From contig NZ_CP022987.1 in the NCBI RefSeq assembly GCF_004022565.1, positions 620,001-684,000 on the forward strand: a stretch of DNA of 64,000 nucleotides, given 5' to 3'. Positions 52,733 to 62,001 of this stretch are shown piece after piece (positions within the stretch are counted from its first letter, which is position 1; every line of letters starts with the position of its first letter). Source of the DNA: Pollutimonas thiosulfatoxidans. GTDB taxonomy: Bacteria > Pseudomonadota > Gammaproteobacteria > Burkholderiales > Burkholderiaceae_B. Below the pieces are notes generated by a model that saw only the letters and a program-made list of their open reading frames with translations, had not been told where the DNA came from and made no database searches. The position numbers and the translations under genes are program-made.

Positions 52733-55670
52733 TCCGCTGGCAGGCCCGGCGCTACACGCTCTTGTACAGGCAGAAGGGCGGCGGCTTACGGTGGCCGGCA
52801 ACACGCCTTTTCTACTGAACGATACGGCTACTGTCTGGTGGCTCCAGCAGGGCCGCATTGAACTGTTTCTGGTCGACATACGCGAGGGCGAGGCCGGCGG
52901 TGCCCGCCGCTACTTTGCTTCGGTCGAGCCTGGTACGCTGTTGTTCGGCCTGGATGCGTCCGCACCCGAGTACGAGAACATGGGACTGCTGGCTGTTCCC
53001 CATGTGAATACTGAAGTGGTCGGGTTGTCGATGGGGGCGGTGCACGGGCTCGCGGCCAGCGGCGAGGCCGGCCTGGACCTGGCGGCGCCGATAGATGAAT
53101 GGATCGCCTTGATTTCGCAGGGCCTGGTGGGCTGGATAGGGGCAGGGCCGGTGGTTCATCAGTCCCTGCGCTTGGGGGAAGTGGCGCTGGTGGATGCGCA
53201 CCGACGCGCCAGTAGCGCGACGGGTGTTCAGTGGGTGGGGCTGCCCGGCGCTAGCGCCTTGTACTTTGATACGCAAGAGCTGCCCCGACATGAGGCCCAG
53301 TGTTGGCTGCCTCTTACGCCGGCAAGCTGGGTATTGATCGGCGAAGCTTTGGAAGTGCAGCCGCTAAGTACCGCGCAGTTGATAACGCAGGGTGATATCT
53401 GGCGGGGCCTGAATGTCTTGCATCAGTTGATGCCACCGCTGGCCGGCATGAATGTGCGCCTGGCCAACGTGGACGAACACAATCGCCTGCGTAGCCGTGC
53501 AGCGTCGGCCGAACGCGAATGGCAGCAAGGCATGGGGCAGCTTCGGGCTGTATTGGATAAAGGCGATGGCGCATCGCGCGGGGTCGCCAGCCGCAACCAG
53601 GCGCTGGTCCAGGTGCTGGAAGTGATCGGCGAGCGCGAGGGCTTTATGGTAAGTGTACCGTCGTCTGGCAGACAGGCCGGCGACGACAATGCCCCGCCGT
53701 CCTTGTCGGCCATTGTGCGGTCCAGCAAATTGCGTCAACGGCGCGTATTGCTGCGGCCTGACTGGCACAAGGTGGACACGCACGCGATGCTGGGCTACGC
53801 CCTGGATGATGGCCGTCCATTGGCCATATTGCCCCAAAGTGGAAAGCCGCCAGTTGTCTACGACCCTGCAAGCGGCATCACGGTTACGGGGCGCGATGCC
53901 CTGGCGATGCTGGACATCGAGGCCGTGTCATTTACCGCGCCCTTGCCGCCGCACAGTATTGATTGGCGTAGCTTGGGCCGATTCACCTTGTCGCGGGGAT
54001 GGCGCGATTTGCTGGTTCTGCTGCTGTCCACCCTATGCGGCGGGCTGTTGGGCATGGCGGTCCCGGTGGCGTCGGGCTACCTGATCGACACCGTGATCCC
54101 CGGCCATGATCGCAATCATCTGGTGCAAGTCGGCATCATCGTGGCGGTGTTGGGCGTGAGTGGTTTCGTGATGAGCTACGTGGGCGTCATTGCTTTTAAT
54201 CGCTTCGAGGGCAAGGCGGGGTCTGCCTTGCAGGCGGCCATCATCGATCGCCTGTTGCGGCTGCCGGCGGGCTTCTTCCGCGACTTCACGGCGGGCGACC
54301 TGGCCTTGCGCGCCAGCGCAATCACCCATGTGATGCGCTTGCTTACCGGCACTGCGGCAAGCGCCATCATGGGCGCCATGTTTGCCGTCTTCAGTTTCAC
54401 CTTGATGCTTTGGTACGACTGGCGCATGGGCCTGTGGGCGGGCCTGGCCACCTTGATCTACGCTGGCGCCACAGTGGTGCTGATCGTGCTGCAGTTGTCG
54501 TTTGAACGGCAGTTGGCCCAACGCAGCGGCGAGCTGCAAAGCATGATGCTGCAATTCATCAGCGGTATTGCCAAGCTGCGTCAATCGGCATCCGAAGACC
54601 GCGCCTTTACCCGCTGGGCCAGGCGCTTCTCGTCGGCCGAGCGGATACGTGCATCCGCGTCTAGCTATCAAAATATTCAGATTGCGCTGAATGCCTTCTT
54701 TGGGCTGGCGGCACTATTTTTGTTTTTCATGCTGTTGGGCAAGTTCCGCGAAACGGACGAGGTCAGCATGTTGGGCGTGGGTGCCTTCGCGGCGTTTCTG
54801 GCGGCCTTCAATAACTTCAGGGGCAGCATCACGCAACTGACGCAGACACTGGGCTCGTTGCTGGCTGTACCGCCTTTATTGTCGCGCGCCATGCCCATTC
54901 TTCAAGCCATGCCTGAGGTCTCCGACGACAAGGCAGACCCCGGCCTGCTGTCGGGTGCGGTCGAGTTTTCCCATGTGTCGTTCCGCTACCACCCTGATGG
55001 CCCATGGGTAGTGGACGACGTCAGCATTGCCGCGCGATCGGGCGAATTCATTGCCATTGTCGGCGGCTCGGGCAGCGGGAAATCCACCCTGATACGTTTG
55101 CTGCTGGGTTTTGAAGCCCAAGAGTCGGGCGCCATCATGTTGGACGGCAAAGGCATGAACGACCTGGATGTACAGGCGGTGCGTCGGCAGATGGGTGTGG
55201 TGCTGCAGAACAGCAGTCCCATGCCCGGATCCATTCTGGAAAATATCGTTGGCATCACCAACGGTACACAGGAAGAGGCCTGGCAGGCGGCGCGTAAAGT
55301 GGGGCTGGCTGAAGACATCGAGGCCATGCCCATGGGCATGCACACCATGGTGACCGAAGGCGCGGGTTCTTTGTCGGGCGGGCAGATGCAAAGATTGATG
55401 ATTGCACGGGCCATCGTCGGCGACCCCCGTATCCTCGTGCTGGACGAAGCCACCAGTGCCCTGGACAACCGCACGCAGTCGGTCGTTACCGAGAGCCTGG
55501 ATCGCTTATCGGTTACGCGCATCGTGGTCGCGCATCGACTAAGCACGGTCACGCGGGCTAACCGCATTTATGTGATGGACGCCGGTTGCGTCGTGGAGGT
55601 TGGCAACTATGACGAGCTGATGCGCAAGAACGGACACTTCGTCCGCCTGAGCGCAGCCCAGCTTGTTTGA
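52713..55670 (+). CDS. NHLM-type second ABC transporter protein
   Basis: The 985-residue protein starts at GTG with an AAGGGG ribosome site. Its first ~330 residues are a non-membrane domain without a C39 active site. A degenerate peptidase-like middle (about 330-420) precedes six membrane helices and an ATPase with GGSGSGKSTLIRLLLG, LSGGQMQRLMIARAI and VLDEATSALD. NHLM loci typically carry this larger partner beside the C39 exporter; the two may form a heterodimer. The N-terminal domain is not assigned. Confidence 0.88.
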   Translation: MGLSSTDPLAGPALHALVQAEGRRLTVAGNTPFLLNDTATVWWLQQGRIELFLVDIREGEAGGARRYFASVEPGTLLFGLDASAPEYENMGLLAVPHVNTEVVGLSMGAVHGLAASGEAGLDLAAPIDEWIALISQGLVGWIGAGPVVHQSLRLGEVALVDAHRRASSATGVQWVGLPGASALYFDTQELPRHEAQCWLPLTPASWVLIGEALEVQPLSTAQLITQGDIWRGLNVLHQLMPPLAGMNVRLANVDEHNRLRSRAASAEREWQQGMGQLRAVLDKGDGASRGVASRNQALVQVLEVIGEREGFMVSVPSSGRQAGDDNAPPSLSAIVRSSKLRQRRVLLRPDWHKVDTHAMLGYALDDGRPLAILPQSGKPPVVYDPASGITVTGRDALAMLDIEAVSFTAPLPPHSIDWRSLGRFTLSRGWRDLLVLLLSTLCGGLLGMAVPVASGYLIDTVIPGHDRNHLVQVGIIVAVLGVSGFVMSYVGVIAFNRFEGKAGSALQAAIIDRLLRLPAGFFRDFTAGDLALRASAITHVMRLLTGTAASAIMGAMFAVFSFTLMLWYDWRMGLWAGLATLIYAGATVVLIVLQLSFERQLAQRSGELQSMMLQFISGIAKLRQSASEDRAFTRWARRFSSAERIRASASSYQNIQIALNAFFGLAALFLFFMLLGKFRETDEVSMLGVGAFAAFLAAFNNFRGSITQLTQTLGSLLAVPPLLSRAMPILQAMPEVSDDKADPGLLSGAVEFSHVSFRYHPDGPWVVDDVSIAARSGEFIAIVGGSGSGKSTLIRLLLGFEAQESGAIMLDGKGMNDLDVQAVRRQMGVVLQNSSPMPGSILENIVGITNGTQEEAWQAARKVGLAEDIEAMPMGMHTMVTEGAGSLSGGQMQRLMIARAIVGDPRILVLDEATSALDNRTQSVVTESLDRLSVTRIVVAHRLSTVTRANRIYVMDAGCVVEVGNYDELMRKNGHFVRLSAAQLV

Positions 55671-55675
55671 ATGAA

Positions 55676-57070
55676 ATGCGTATGACTACTTCCTTCTTCT
55701 ATTCCCTTCGCGCTATTGGCATACTGATGTTGACCTTGCTGGCTTGCATTGCCTGCGCTCCGCTTGCCGCACAGACCTTCACGGAAGCCTTGACGCGCAC
55801 TTACCTGACTCACCCGGAGCTGGCCGCCCAGCGGGCCAACTTGCGTGCCTTGAACGAAGATGTGAATACCGCCCTGAGCGGCTGGCGCCCCACCGTGTCG
55901 GCGTCGGCCGGCGTGGGCCGCAATCTGAACACCGCAACGCAGCCCTATGGCTCTCCGACTGTCATGCACCATACGCCATCGGATGTGACCCTTACTGCCT
56001 CGCAGCCCCTGATCAATTGGACGACCCAGCCCAAGGTGGAGGCCGCCGAGGCCAGAGTGATGCAAGGCCGAGCAGAGTTGGTCACGACCGAGCAGTCGGT
56101 TTTGTTGGCGGCTGCCCAGGCTTATGTGGACGTGGTGCGCAACCGCGAACTGCTGCGTCTGCATGAAATCAACGAGCAGGGATTGCTGCAGCAGATTGAT
56201 TACCGCCGCGAGTACTTCAAGCGTCAGTTGGGCACCGGCACCGAGCTGGCGCAGGCGCAGGCTCGCCATGCGGCTGCCAAGGCGCAACTGGAGCGCGTCA
56301 GAATGCAATTGGCCACCGCTGTGGGCGCTTTTCGCCGCATGACCGGCCTGCCGCCGGGCAAGCAGATGCAGCTGCCCGAGGGCTTGCCGCCTTTGCCCGA
56401 CGACATGGAGGCCATCGTTGCCAATGCCGTATATGCCATGCCGTCAGTGCGCAGCGCATTCTATGGCGTGCTGGCGGCCCGGGCAGATGTCGAAGCGGCC
56501 CGGGGAGGCTTGAAGCCTACAGTCACGCTGGATGCCAGTACGTCGCGGCACAGGCATCCCAATTACGTAACGCCCAGCCAGCATGAGGCGACGATCAAGC
56601 TGACCTTGCGGATTCCGTTCTATCAGGGCGGCTCGGACTGGTCTTCAGTGCGCGGCAACCGGCAACGCGAGCTGCAGCAGCAAATGCAGTTAAGCAACTC
56701 ACGCCTGAAGGCACGCTACGACGCATCGGAGGCATGGTTCGGCCTGGCGGCGGCGCAAGCAGAGATCGACGCTTTCAGGATCGCGATAGCGGCCAATAAA
56801 GAGGCCTACGAAGGTGTCAGGGAACAACACGCGGTCCTGGGCGAACTGACGCTGCTGGAGGTTCTGAACGCGAGGCAGGAGCTGTTTTCGTCGGAGGTTT
56901 CCTTCGTTGAGGCGCGCAGCCGCGCGGCCATATCGCATCTGCAGCTTCTGGCCGTCCAGGGCCGCTTGACGGCCGAGGGCCTGGATCTTCCTGTAGCCAG
57001 TTACGACCCCGTGCAGGATTTCGAGCAGACACGCGGCCGATGGATAGGGGACGACACGCCAGAGGGTTAG
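55676..57070 (+). CDS. TolC-family outer-membrane channel
   Basis: The 464-residue product has a signal peptide (cut near LAA, residue 32) and the two repeated helical/beta halves of TolC: a LTRTYLTHPELAAQRANLRA start, ASQPLINWTTQPKVEAAEAR, and DVEAARGGLKPTVTLDASTS in the second half. It provides the exit duct for the export system. The frame could start at TTG 55667 on the end of the previous gene; ATG 55676 is preferred. Confidence 0.9.
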   Translation: MRMTTSFFYSLRAIGILMLTLLACIACAPLAAQTFTEALTRTYLTHPELAAQRANLRALNEDVNTALSGWRPTVSASAGVGRNLNTATQPYGSPTVMHHTPSDVTLTASQPLINWTTQPKVEAAEARVMQGRAELVTTEQSVLLAAAQAYVDVVRNRELLRLHEINEQGLLQQIDYRREYFKRQLGTGTELAQAQARHAAAKAQLERVRMQLATAVGAFRRMTGLPPGKQMQLPEGLPPLPDDMEAIVANAVYAMPSVRSAFYGVLAARADVEAARGGLKPTVTLDASTSRHRHPNYVTPSQHEATIKLTLRIPFYQGGSDWSSVRGNRQRELQQQMQLSNSRLKARYDASEAWFGLAAAQAEIDAFRIAIAANKEAYEGVREQHAVLGELTLLEVLNARQELFSSEVSFVEARSRAAISHLQLLAVQGRLTAEGLDLPVASYDPVQDFEQTRGRWIGDDTPEG

Positions 57071-57180
57071 CAGGCTTTGTTTTGTATAGCTCTTTAGAGC
57101 TATTGGCCCACCGCCATGCACTGCCTACACTTCGGTCAAGTCAAGCGTTGTTGCTTGATTGCGTAAATAGGAGAAGCCTC

Positions 57181-57540
57181 ATGACCCTTACCGTAACGAA
57201 TGTGGAAGCCATCAAAGAGTTGGTCAGCACCAATCCCGCACTATGTGAAGAACTGCGTAATGTTTCGTCCCGGCAAGAGTTCACCAACAAGCTTGCCACA
57301 GCAGCGCTGGCCAAAGGGATTGTGGTCGATGAGGCCGCCCTGGGCAAAGGCCTGGATGTTGCTTTCGACCAGTATTCAAGCAATGCAGAACTATCCGACG
57401 AGCAGCTTGAAGGTGTCACCGGTGGGCTTGTCCTGACTACTGGCGCACTGCTCGGACTGGTGGCTGTCGTTGGCATCGTTTGTGCGGTCGCCGGCATAGC
57501 CGGCGCCTTCGGCGGCAAGCTAATAGACAAATTGCTGTAA
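57181..57540 (+). CDS. Nif11-leader peptide precursor with hydrophobic core
   Basis: ATG 57181 has a TAGGAGAA ribosome site and gives 119 residues. The leader looks like Nif11-type leaders (VEAIKELVSTNPALCEELRN, SSRQEFTNKLATAALAKGIV) and ends in a double-glycine site, LSDEQLEGVTGG (Gly82). The 37-residue core is almost entirely hydrophobic, with GxxxG-like spacing, one Cys (Cys101) and a basic end (GGKLIDKLL). This resembles membrane-active class II bacteriocins. A longer upstream frame from 57040 is not conserved. Confidence 0.78.
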   Translation: MTLTVTNVEAIKELVSTNPALCEELRNVSSRQEFTNKLATAALAKGIVVDEAALGKGLDVAFDQYSSNAELSDEQLEGVTGGLVLTTGALLGLVAVVGIVCAVAGIAGAFGGKLIDKLL

Positions 57541-57596
57541 TGTAGGGCGGCACGCCACTTGCCGCGCATCGTGCTTCGAACTCGAGCGGAGCAAGC

Positions 57597-58652
57597 ATGA
57601 TGCGCGATTGGTGGCTGCAAACCACGGTGATGTCGGTCCCTGTATGGAATTGGCTCCTGGCCATCACCGCGACAGTAATCATCTTTTTTATCCTGACGAC
57701 ACTGCGGCGCTTTATACGCGGGCGAGTGGTCGATCACCCTGAAGCACCGGGCGGTTTCCTTATTCGCGTGCTGCTGCGCGCCGTCGCCAGCACCAGCTAT
57801 TTTGCCTTGCTGGCGCTGTCCATTTTGTTGGGCGTCAAGCTGCTGGAGCTGCCTTTTTCATGGCAGGCCGGCATCTCCCAATTGTGGTTCGTGGCCGTCG
57901 TGCTGCAAGTCGCCCTGTGGCTAAGCGGTGCCATTACCTACGGGCTGGATCGATACCTGGCACGTCGCCCGGATTTGAATCCGGTAACCATCACCATACT
58001 GGGGATCTCTGCCCGCTCGGTATTGTGGGCGGTCGCCGTGCTGGCTGTGCTGGACAATATGGGCGTGAACATCACCGCCTTTGTCGCGAGCCTGGGCATA
58101 GGCGGTATTGCAGTGGCGCTGGCGGCACAGGTAGTGCTTAGCGATTTGTTTGCCTCCGTATCCATCGGGCTGGACAAGCCATTCGAGCCCGGCGACTTCA
58201 TTGTGGTGGGCGCCATCGCTGGCAGCATAGAGCATGTGGGCTTGAAGACTACCCGTATACGCAGCCTGGGCGGTGAACAGATCGTGTGCAGCAATACCGA
58301 ACTGCTCAAGCAAACCATACAGAACTACAAGCGCATGGACCTGCGGCGCATCGCCTTTAAGTTTACCGTTGCTTATGGAGCAGGCGCATCGCAGGCGCAA
58401 GACATTGCCAACTCAGTGAAGGCGCTGATTGAAGGCACCGAAGGCACGCGTTTTGATCGCGCACATTTGCTGCAGTTCAGCGAACGCGGGCTTGAGTACG
58501 AGGTGGTCTATTACGTGCTTAGCGCTGATTACAACCGCTACATGGATATACAGCAGGCGATCAACCTGGGCATTATGCGCGAACTGGAGCAGCGGGGACT
58601 GGAGTTCGGGCGCGCCGAAATAAGGGTGCATCAGTTGGGCCAAGCGGCATAG
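57597..58652 (+). CDS. MscS-family mechanosensitive channel
   Basis: The 351-residue product has about four or five membrane helices, then the MscS pore and beta domain: GVNITAFVASLGIGGIAVAL, AAQVVLSDLFASVSIGLDKP, FEPGDFIVVGAIAGSIEHVG. It releases solutes when the membrane is stretched. It lies 56 bases after the Nif11 peptide gene on the same strand. It may be a bystander or protect the producer's membrane; this is speculation. ATG at 57600 is an alternative start. Confidence 0.93.
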   Translation: MMRDWWLQTTVMSVPVWNWLLAITATVIIFFILTTLRRFIRGRVVDHPEAPGGFLIRVLLRAVASTSYFALLALSILLGVKLLELPFSWQAGISQLWFVAVVLQVALWLSGAITYGLDRYLARRPDLNPVTITILGISARSVLWAVAVLAVLDNMGVNITAFVASLGIGGIAVALAAQVVLSDLFASVSIGLDKPFEPGDFIVVGAIAGSIEHVGLKTTRIRSLGGEQIVCSNTELLKQTIQNYKRMDLRRIAFKFTVAYGAGASQAQDIANSVKALIEGTEGTRFDRAHLLQFSERGLEYEVVYYVLSADYNRYMDIQQAINLGIMRELEQRGLEFGRAEIRVHQLGQAA

Positions 58653-58707
58653 CACCCCTGGCGTATAACGGGGGTCGAGGAATCGGATCCGAGGCCAGTG
58701 GTCGGCA

Positions 58708-59061
58708 TCAGTCGTCGTCAAGATGGAATTTATGGATTAGGCGATGCGCCAGTGGTGCCAGCACCAACCCCAGGGTAGCGACAAAAACCAGCCCAACCAT
58801 CATTCCATAAAAGGAAAAGAACAACTTTCCGGCGGTGGTGGCCGGCAGTATGTAAGGGCCTATGCCTGCAATGATCAGCGATGTGTTCAAGACGGCATCA
58901 TGCCAATGTATGGACTCGATCCACATCATGCCCAGTACACCCATGGCCAAGGCCACCACAATAATGGCAACAGCCATGGCAAAGTGCCACAGCATGCGCA
59001 ACGTGAAATGTCGCGTGGAAAGGATATTTTCGTTCTTGGATTCGTACATGCTTGCCACCAT
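58708..59061 (-). CDS. Small membrane protein, ion-channel-like, unknown function
   Basis: ATG 59061 gives 117 residues with a charged N-terminus and two or three membrane segments. TSLIIAGIGPYILPATTAGK followed by a second helix superficially resembles the pore of two-helix potassium channels, but the filter is not canonical (GIGPY rather than GYG). It ends the leftward oxidase cluster. A longer upstream frame to 59412 is implausible. Confidence 0.6.
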   Translation of the reverse strand: MVASMYESKNENILSTRHFTLRMLWHFAMAVAIIVVALAMGVLGMMWIESIHWHDAVLNTSLIIAGIGPYILPATTAGKLFFSFYGMMVGLVFVATLGLVLAPLAHRLIHKFHLDDD

Positions 59062-59104
59062 GGTAAGGGTCCGCAGGCATCCTAACCCAAAGTACCCAAA
59101 TAGG

Positions 59105-59503
59105 CTAAGCGATGCAGGCGGGGACAAGCAGAATCGGCAGTCCTGTGACCAGCGTGGCTGCCACCGCGCTGACGTCAAGCGCGACGGTAACCCGCGCCAG
59201 GCGACTGGTGGCGACGGTCGTGGGGTCTTGTTGATTGCCTGCTCCATGCCACCGCTTCCAGCTTTGCATTGCAAGCCATACATTTCCTGCAATAAAAACA
59301 AGCCACACGACGGCCAGGGCCCAGGAGATGAGCCCGCCCATGGCGGGTGCATGCAGCATGGCGACACTGCCCGCCGCCTCGGCGTAACGACAGCCGAGTG
59401 CGTGGGCGGCATACAAGATGGTCAGGCACACTGCCCATAACGAGTATCCCGCCAAGGCGCGCCATAGTGTCGGTCGTCGTTGTGCCGGGCGATCATCGGT
59501 CAT
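59105..59503 (-). CDS. Small membrane protein coupled to cytochrome oxidase, unknown function
   Basis: ATG 59503 overlaps the stop of the CoxA-C gene by 4 bases (ATGA), so it is translationally coupled. The 132-residue product has three membrane segments (about 15-35, 50-73, 107-128). It may be an assembly or accessory subunit of the oxidase by position. I recognise no family. Confidence 0.7.
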   Translation of the reverse strand: MTDDRPAQRRPTLWRALAGYSLWAVCLTILYAAHALGCRYAEAAGSVAMLHAPAMGGLISWALAVVWLVFIAGNVWLAMQSWKRWHGAGNQQDPTTVATSRLARVTVALDVSAVAATLVTGLPILLVPACIA

Positions 59504-62001
59504 GGCATGATCCTGGGCATGGCGTACAAGGTTGCAGCGGCGGTGATTGCAACCAGCGCTGTATAGGCCAGCCACAAACGCAAGACGTCTGGTTCCAGTC
59601 GGCGCGCGACCGAAACAAAACCGGCACGACCGCGTAGCGCCACATGTAGGGCCATAACGCAGCCGACGCCGCAATGCAGGGCGGCATAGCAGGCCAGAAC
59701 AGTCGTTACGGCTGCATAGGCATGACGGCTTGCGGGTGGCAGTGCTGCAAGGACGCAGCCGAACGCTACGACGCCGATGGCGCTTGCGATCGCAGCAGCC
59801 ACAAGGCCGAGATCACGTTGCGACGCTAGGCCACGCTGATTGGCACGGCAAGCCCAATGTGCTGCTGCGACTGCGAAAACCGGGGCGGCCAACACCAGGA
59901 TTCCCAGCCATGCGGGCAAGTCCAGCCAGGTAGCGGGTGGCCAGTTCGGCGCCATAGTTTGCAGGAAGAGGGCCCCGAACAGTAGCGAGCCATATAGCGC
60001 GGCATTGCCGACCAGGGCGCAGCACATGCCCCACCAGCCGGGTGCGCCGGACGCCGCCAGATGCACCGGCAGCCATACGCCCGGGCCCGCGTGCACGGGA
60101 GCGGGGTCATCGCGTAAGCCCCCCTGCCATGCCCAGCGCAAGAACAGCAGCAAAGCCAATGCGGCGCCGACCATGGCAATGCCATAGGCCTTGAACAACA
60201 AGCAGATAAAGAACAAGCCAGTTGCCAGGCCGGCATATAGCGGCAGCCAGGTAGGACCGGGAAGCTCCACGACGCTTTGCGGTGATCCGGTGATGACGTC
60301 TACGCTGAGGGTCTGGCGGTGGCCCGGCGCGGGCGCGGCCAACCAATGCTTGCCCGAGGCCGCATCGACGCCCAATTGCGCATCGTCCCACAAGGGATAG
60401 CGGCCCTGTACCTCGGGTATGGTGGCGAAGTTGTAGTTGGTGGGCGGCGTGGGCATGGCCCATTCCATGGTACCGGCCTGCCACGGATTGCGCGCAGCGG
60501 GGCGGCCCAGCCGCACATGCAGCAGCATATCCAGCAGGAAAACAGCAAAGCCGATGGCCTGGATGAAGCTTCCCATGGAAGACACCAGATTCAATGTGTC
60601 CCAGCCGGCGTCGGCAGGGTAGGCATAGACACGTCGCGGCATGCCCAACAAGCCGGTCAGATGCATGGGCAGGAAGGTCAGGTTGAAGCCCAGGAATATC
60701 AGCCAGAATGCACAGGTGCCGGCACGCTGCGAGGAAAGGCGTCCGGTAAAGTGCGGCATCCAATAGCAGGTCGCGGCCAGCACCGGAAAGATCATCCCAC
60801 CTATCAGCACATAGTGCAGGTGGGCGACCACGAAGTGCGTGTCGTGCGCCTGCCAGTTAAAGGGCACCAGCGCCAGCATCACGCCCGTCAGGCCGCCGAT
60901 CACGAAGATGACCAGGAAGCCGCCCAGGTAAAGCATGGGCAGTCCAAACCTGACGTTTCCTGACCACAGGGTGCCCAGCCAGGCAAAGAACTGCACAGCG
61001 GTCGGTATCGCCACCAGCATACTGGCCGCCGAGAAAAAGCCGACCGCCATCTGCGGTATGCCGACCGCAAACATGTGGTGCACCCATAGGCCGAAGCTAA
61101 GAAAGCCCATTGCCACCACCGCGACGACGACCCATACGTATCCCTCCAGCGGGCGCTGCGCAAAAGTGGGAATCATGGTGGAGACCATGCCTGCGGCGGG
61201 CAGGAAGATGATATAGACCTCGGGGTGGCCGAAGATCCAGAACAAGTGTTGCCACAGCAGTGGATCGCCGCCGTTGGCGACCTCGAAGAAAGGCATGCCG
61301 AAAGCGCGCTCGAGTTCGAGCAGTATGCTGCCCAGGATCAATGGTGGAAAGCCCACCAATATCATCCCCGCGGTGATCAGCATGTACCACGCAAAAATCG
61401 GCATGCGCGTCAGCGACATCCCCGGCGCGCGGAACTTCAGTATGGTCGTGATCAGCTCGATGGCAGCGCACACCGCGGAGATCTCGGCGAAAGTGATGCC
61501 AATTAACCAGATGTCGCTATTGATGCCGGGCTGGTAGGTAGCGCTGGATAGCGGCGTGTACATGAACCAACCGCTGTCCGGCGCGACCCCCCATGCCATG
61601 CCTCCCATGAGGATCAAGCCGCCAAACAAGTAACACCACCATGCGTATGCGCCCAAGCGCGGATAGGCCATGTCGCGCGCACCCAGCATCTTGGGCAGTA
61701 GATAAAACGAGAAACCCTCGAGCATGGGGATGGCAAACAGAAACATCATTACCGTGCCATGCATGGTAAAGACCTGGTTGTAGGCATTGCTGTCCAGAAA
61801 CGCATTGCCCGAAGTGGCAATTTGCGCACGGATCAGCATGGCCAGCACACCGCCCACCAGGAAGAAGAACAGCGCTGCCACGATAAACCGGCGTCCGACG
61901 GTCGTATGGTTGACGGCGGATAGGCTGCGCCAGCCAGGCGGCGTACCCCAGTCTGCATCAAGGGCATGATGGCGCGCGACCGCAGATATTTCTTGCGTCA
62001 T
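59500..62001 (-). CDS. Cytochrome c oxidase subunit I-III fusion
   Basis: The 833-residue protein is a terminal oxidase catalytic subunit. The subunit-I part (about 1-530) has the haem/copper core with HGTVMMFLFAIPMLEGFSFY, the GHPEVYIIFLPAAGMV motif of A1-type enzymes (Glu at the D-channel end, cross-linked His-Tyr), VHHMFAVG and HDTHFVVAHLHYVL. The last 200 or so residues have about six further helices like subunit III. Fused I/III enzymes occur in caa3-type oxidases. It overlaps coxB by 4 bases. Confidence 0.9.
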   Translation of the reverse strand: MTQEISAVARHHALDADWGTPPGWRSLSAVNHTTVGRRFIVAALFFFLVGGVLAMLIRAQIATSGNAFLDSNAYNQVFTMHGTVMMFLFAIPMLEGFSFYLLPKMLGARDMAYPRLGAYAWWCYLFGGLILMGGMAWGVAPDSGWFMYTPLSSATYQPGINSDIWLIGITFAEISAVCAAIELITTILKFRAPGMSLTRMPIFAWYMLITAGMILVGFPPLILGSILLELERAFGMPFFEVANGGDPLLWQHLFWIFGHPEVYIIFLPAAGMVSTMIPTFAQRPLEGYVWVVVAVVAMGFLSFGLWVHHMFAVGIPQMAVGFFSAASMLVAIPTAVQFFAWLGTLWSGNVRFGLPMLYLGGFLVIFVIGGLTGVMLALVPFNWQAHDTHFVVAHLHYVLIGGMIFPVLAATCYWMPHFTGRLSSQRAGTCAFWLIFLGFNLTFLPMHLTGLLGMPRRVYAYPADAGWDTLNLVSSMGSFIQAIGFAVFLLDMLLHVRLGRPAARNPWQAGTMEWAMPTPPTNYNFATIPEVQGRYPLWDDAQLGVDAASGKHWLAAPAPGHRQTLSVDVITGSPQSVVELPGPTWLPLYAGLATGLFFICLLFKAYGIAMVGAALALLLFLRWAWQGGLRDDPAPVHAGPGVWLPVHLAASGAPGWWGMCCALVGNAALYGSLLFGALFLQTMAPNWPPATWLDLPAWLGILVLAAPVFAVAAAHWACRANQRGLASQRDLGLVAAAIASAIGVVAFGCVLAALPPASRHAYAAVTTVLACYAALHCGVGCVMALHVALRGRAGFVSVARRLEPDVLRLWLAYTALVAITAAATLYAMPRIMP

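Noticed and set aside
58653..58675. ACCCC/GGGGT hairpin after mscS
   Set aside because: The stem is only 5 bp with a 12-base loop and no T run, too weak to call a terminator.
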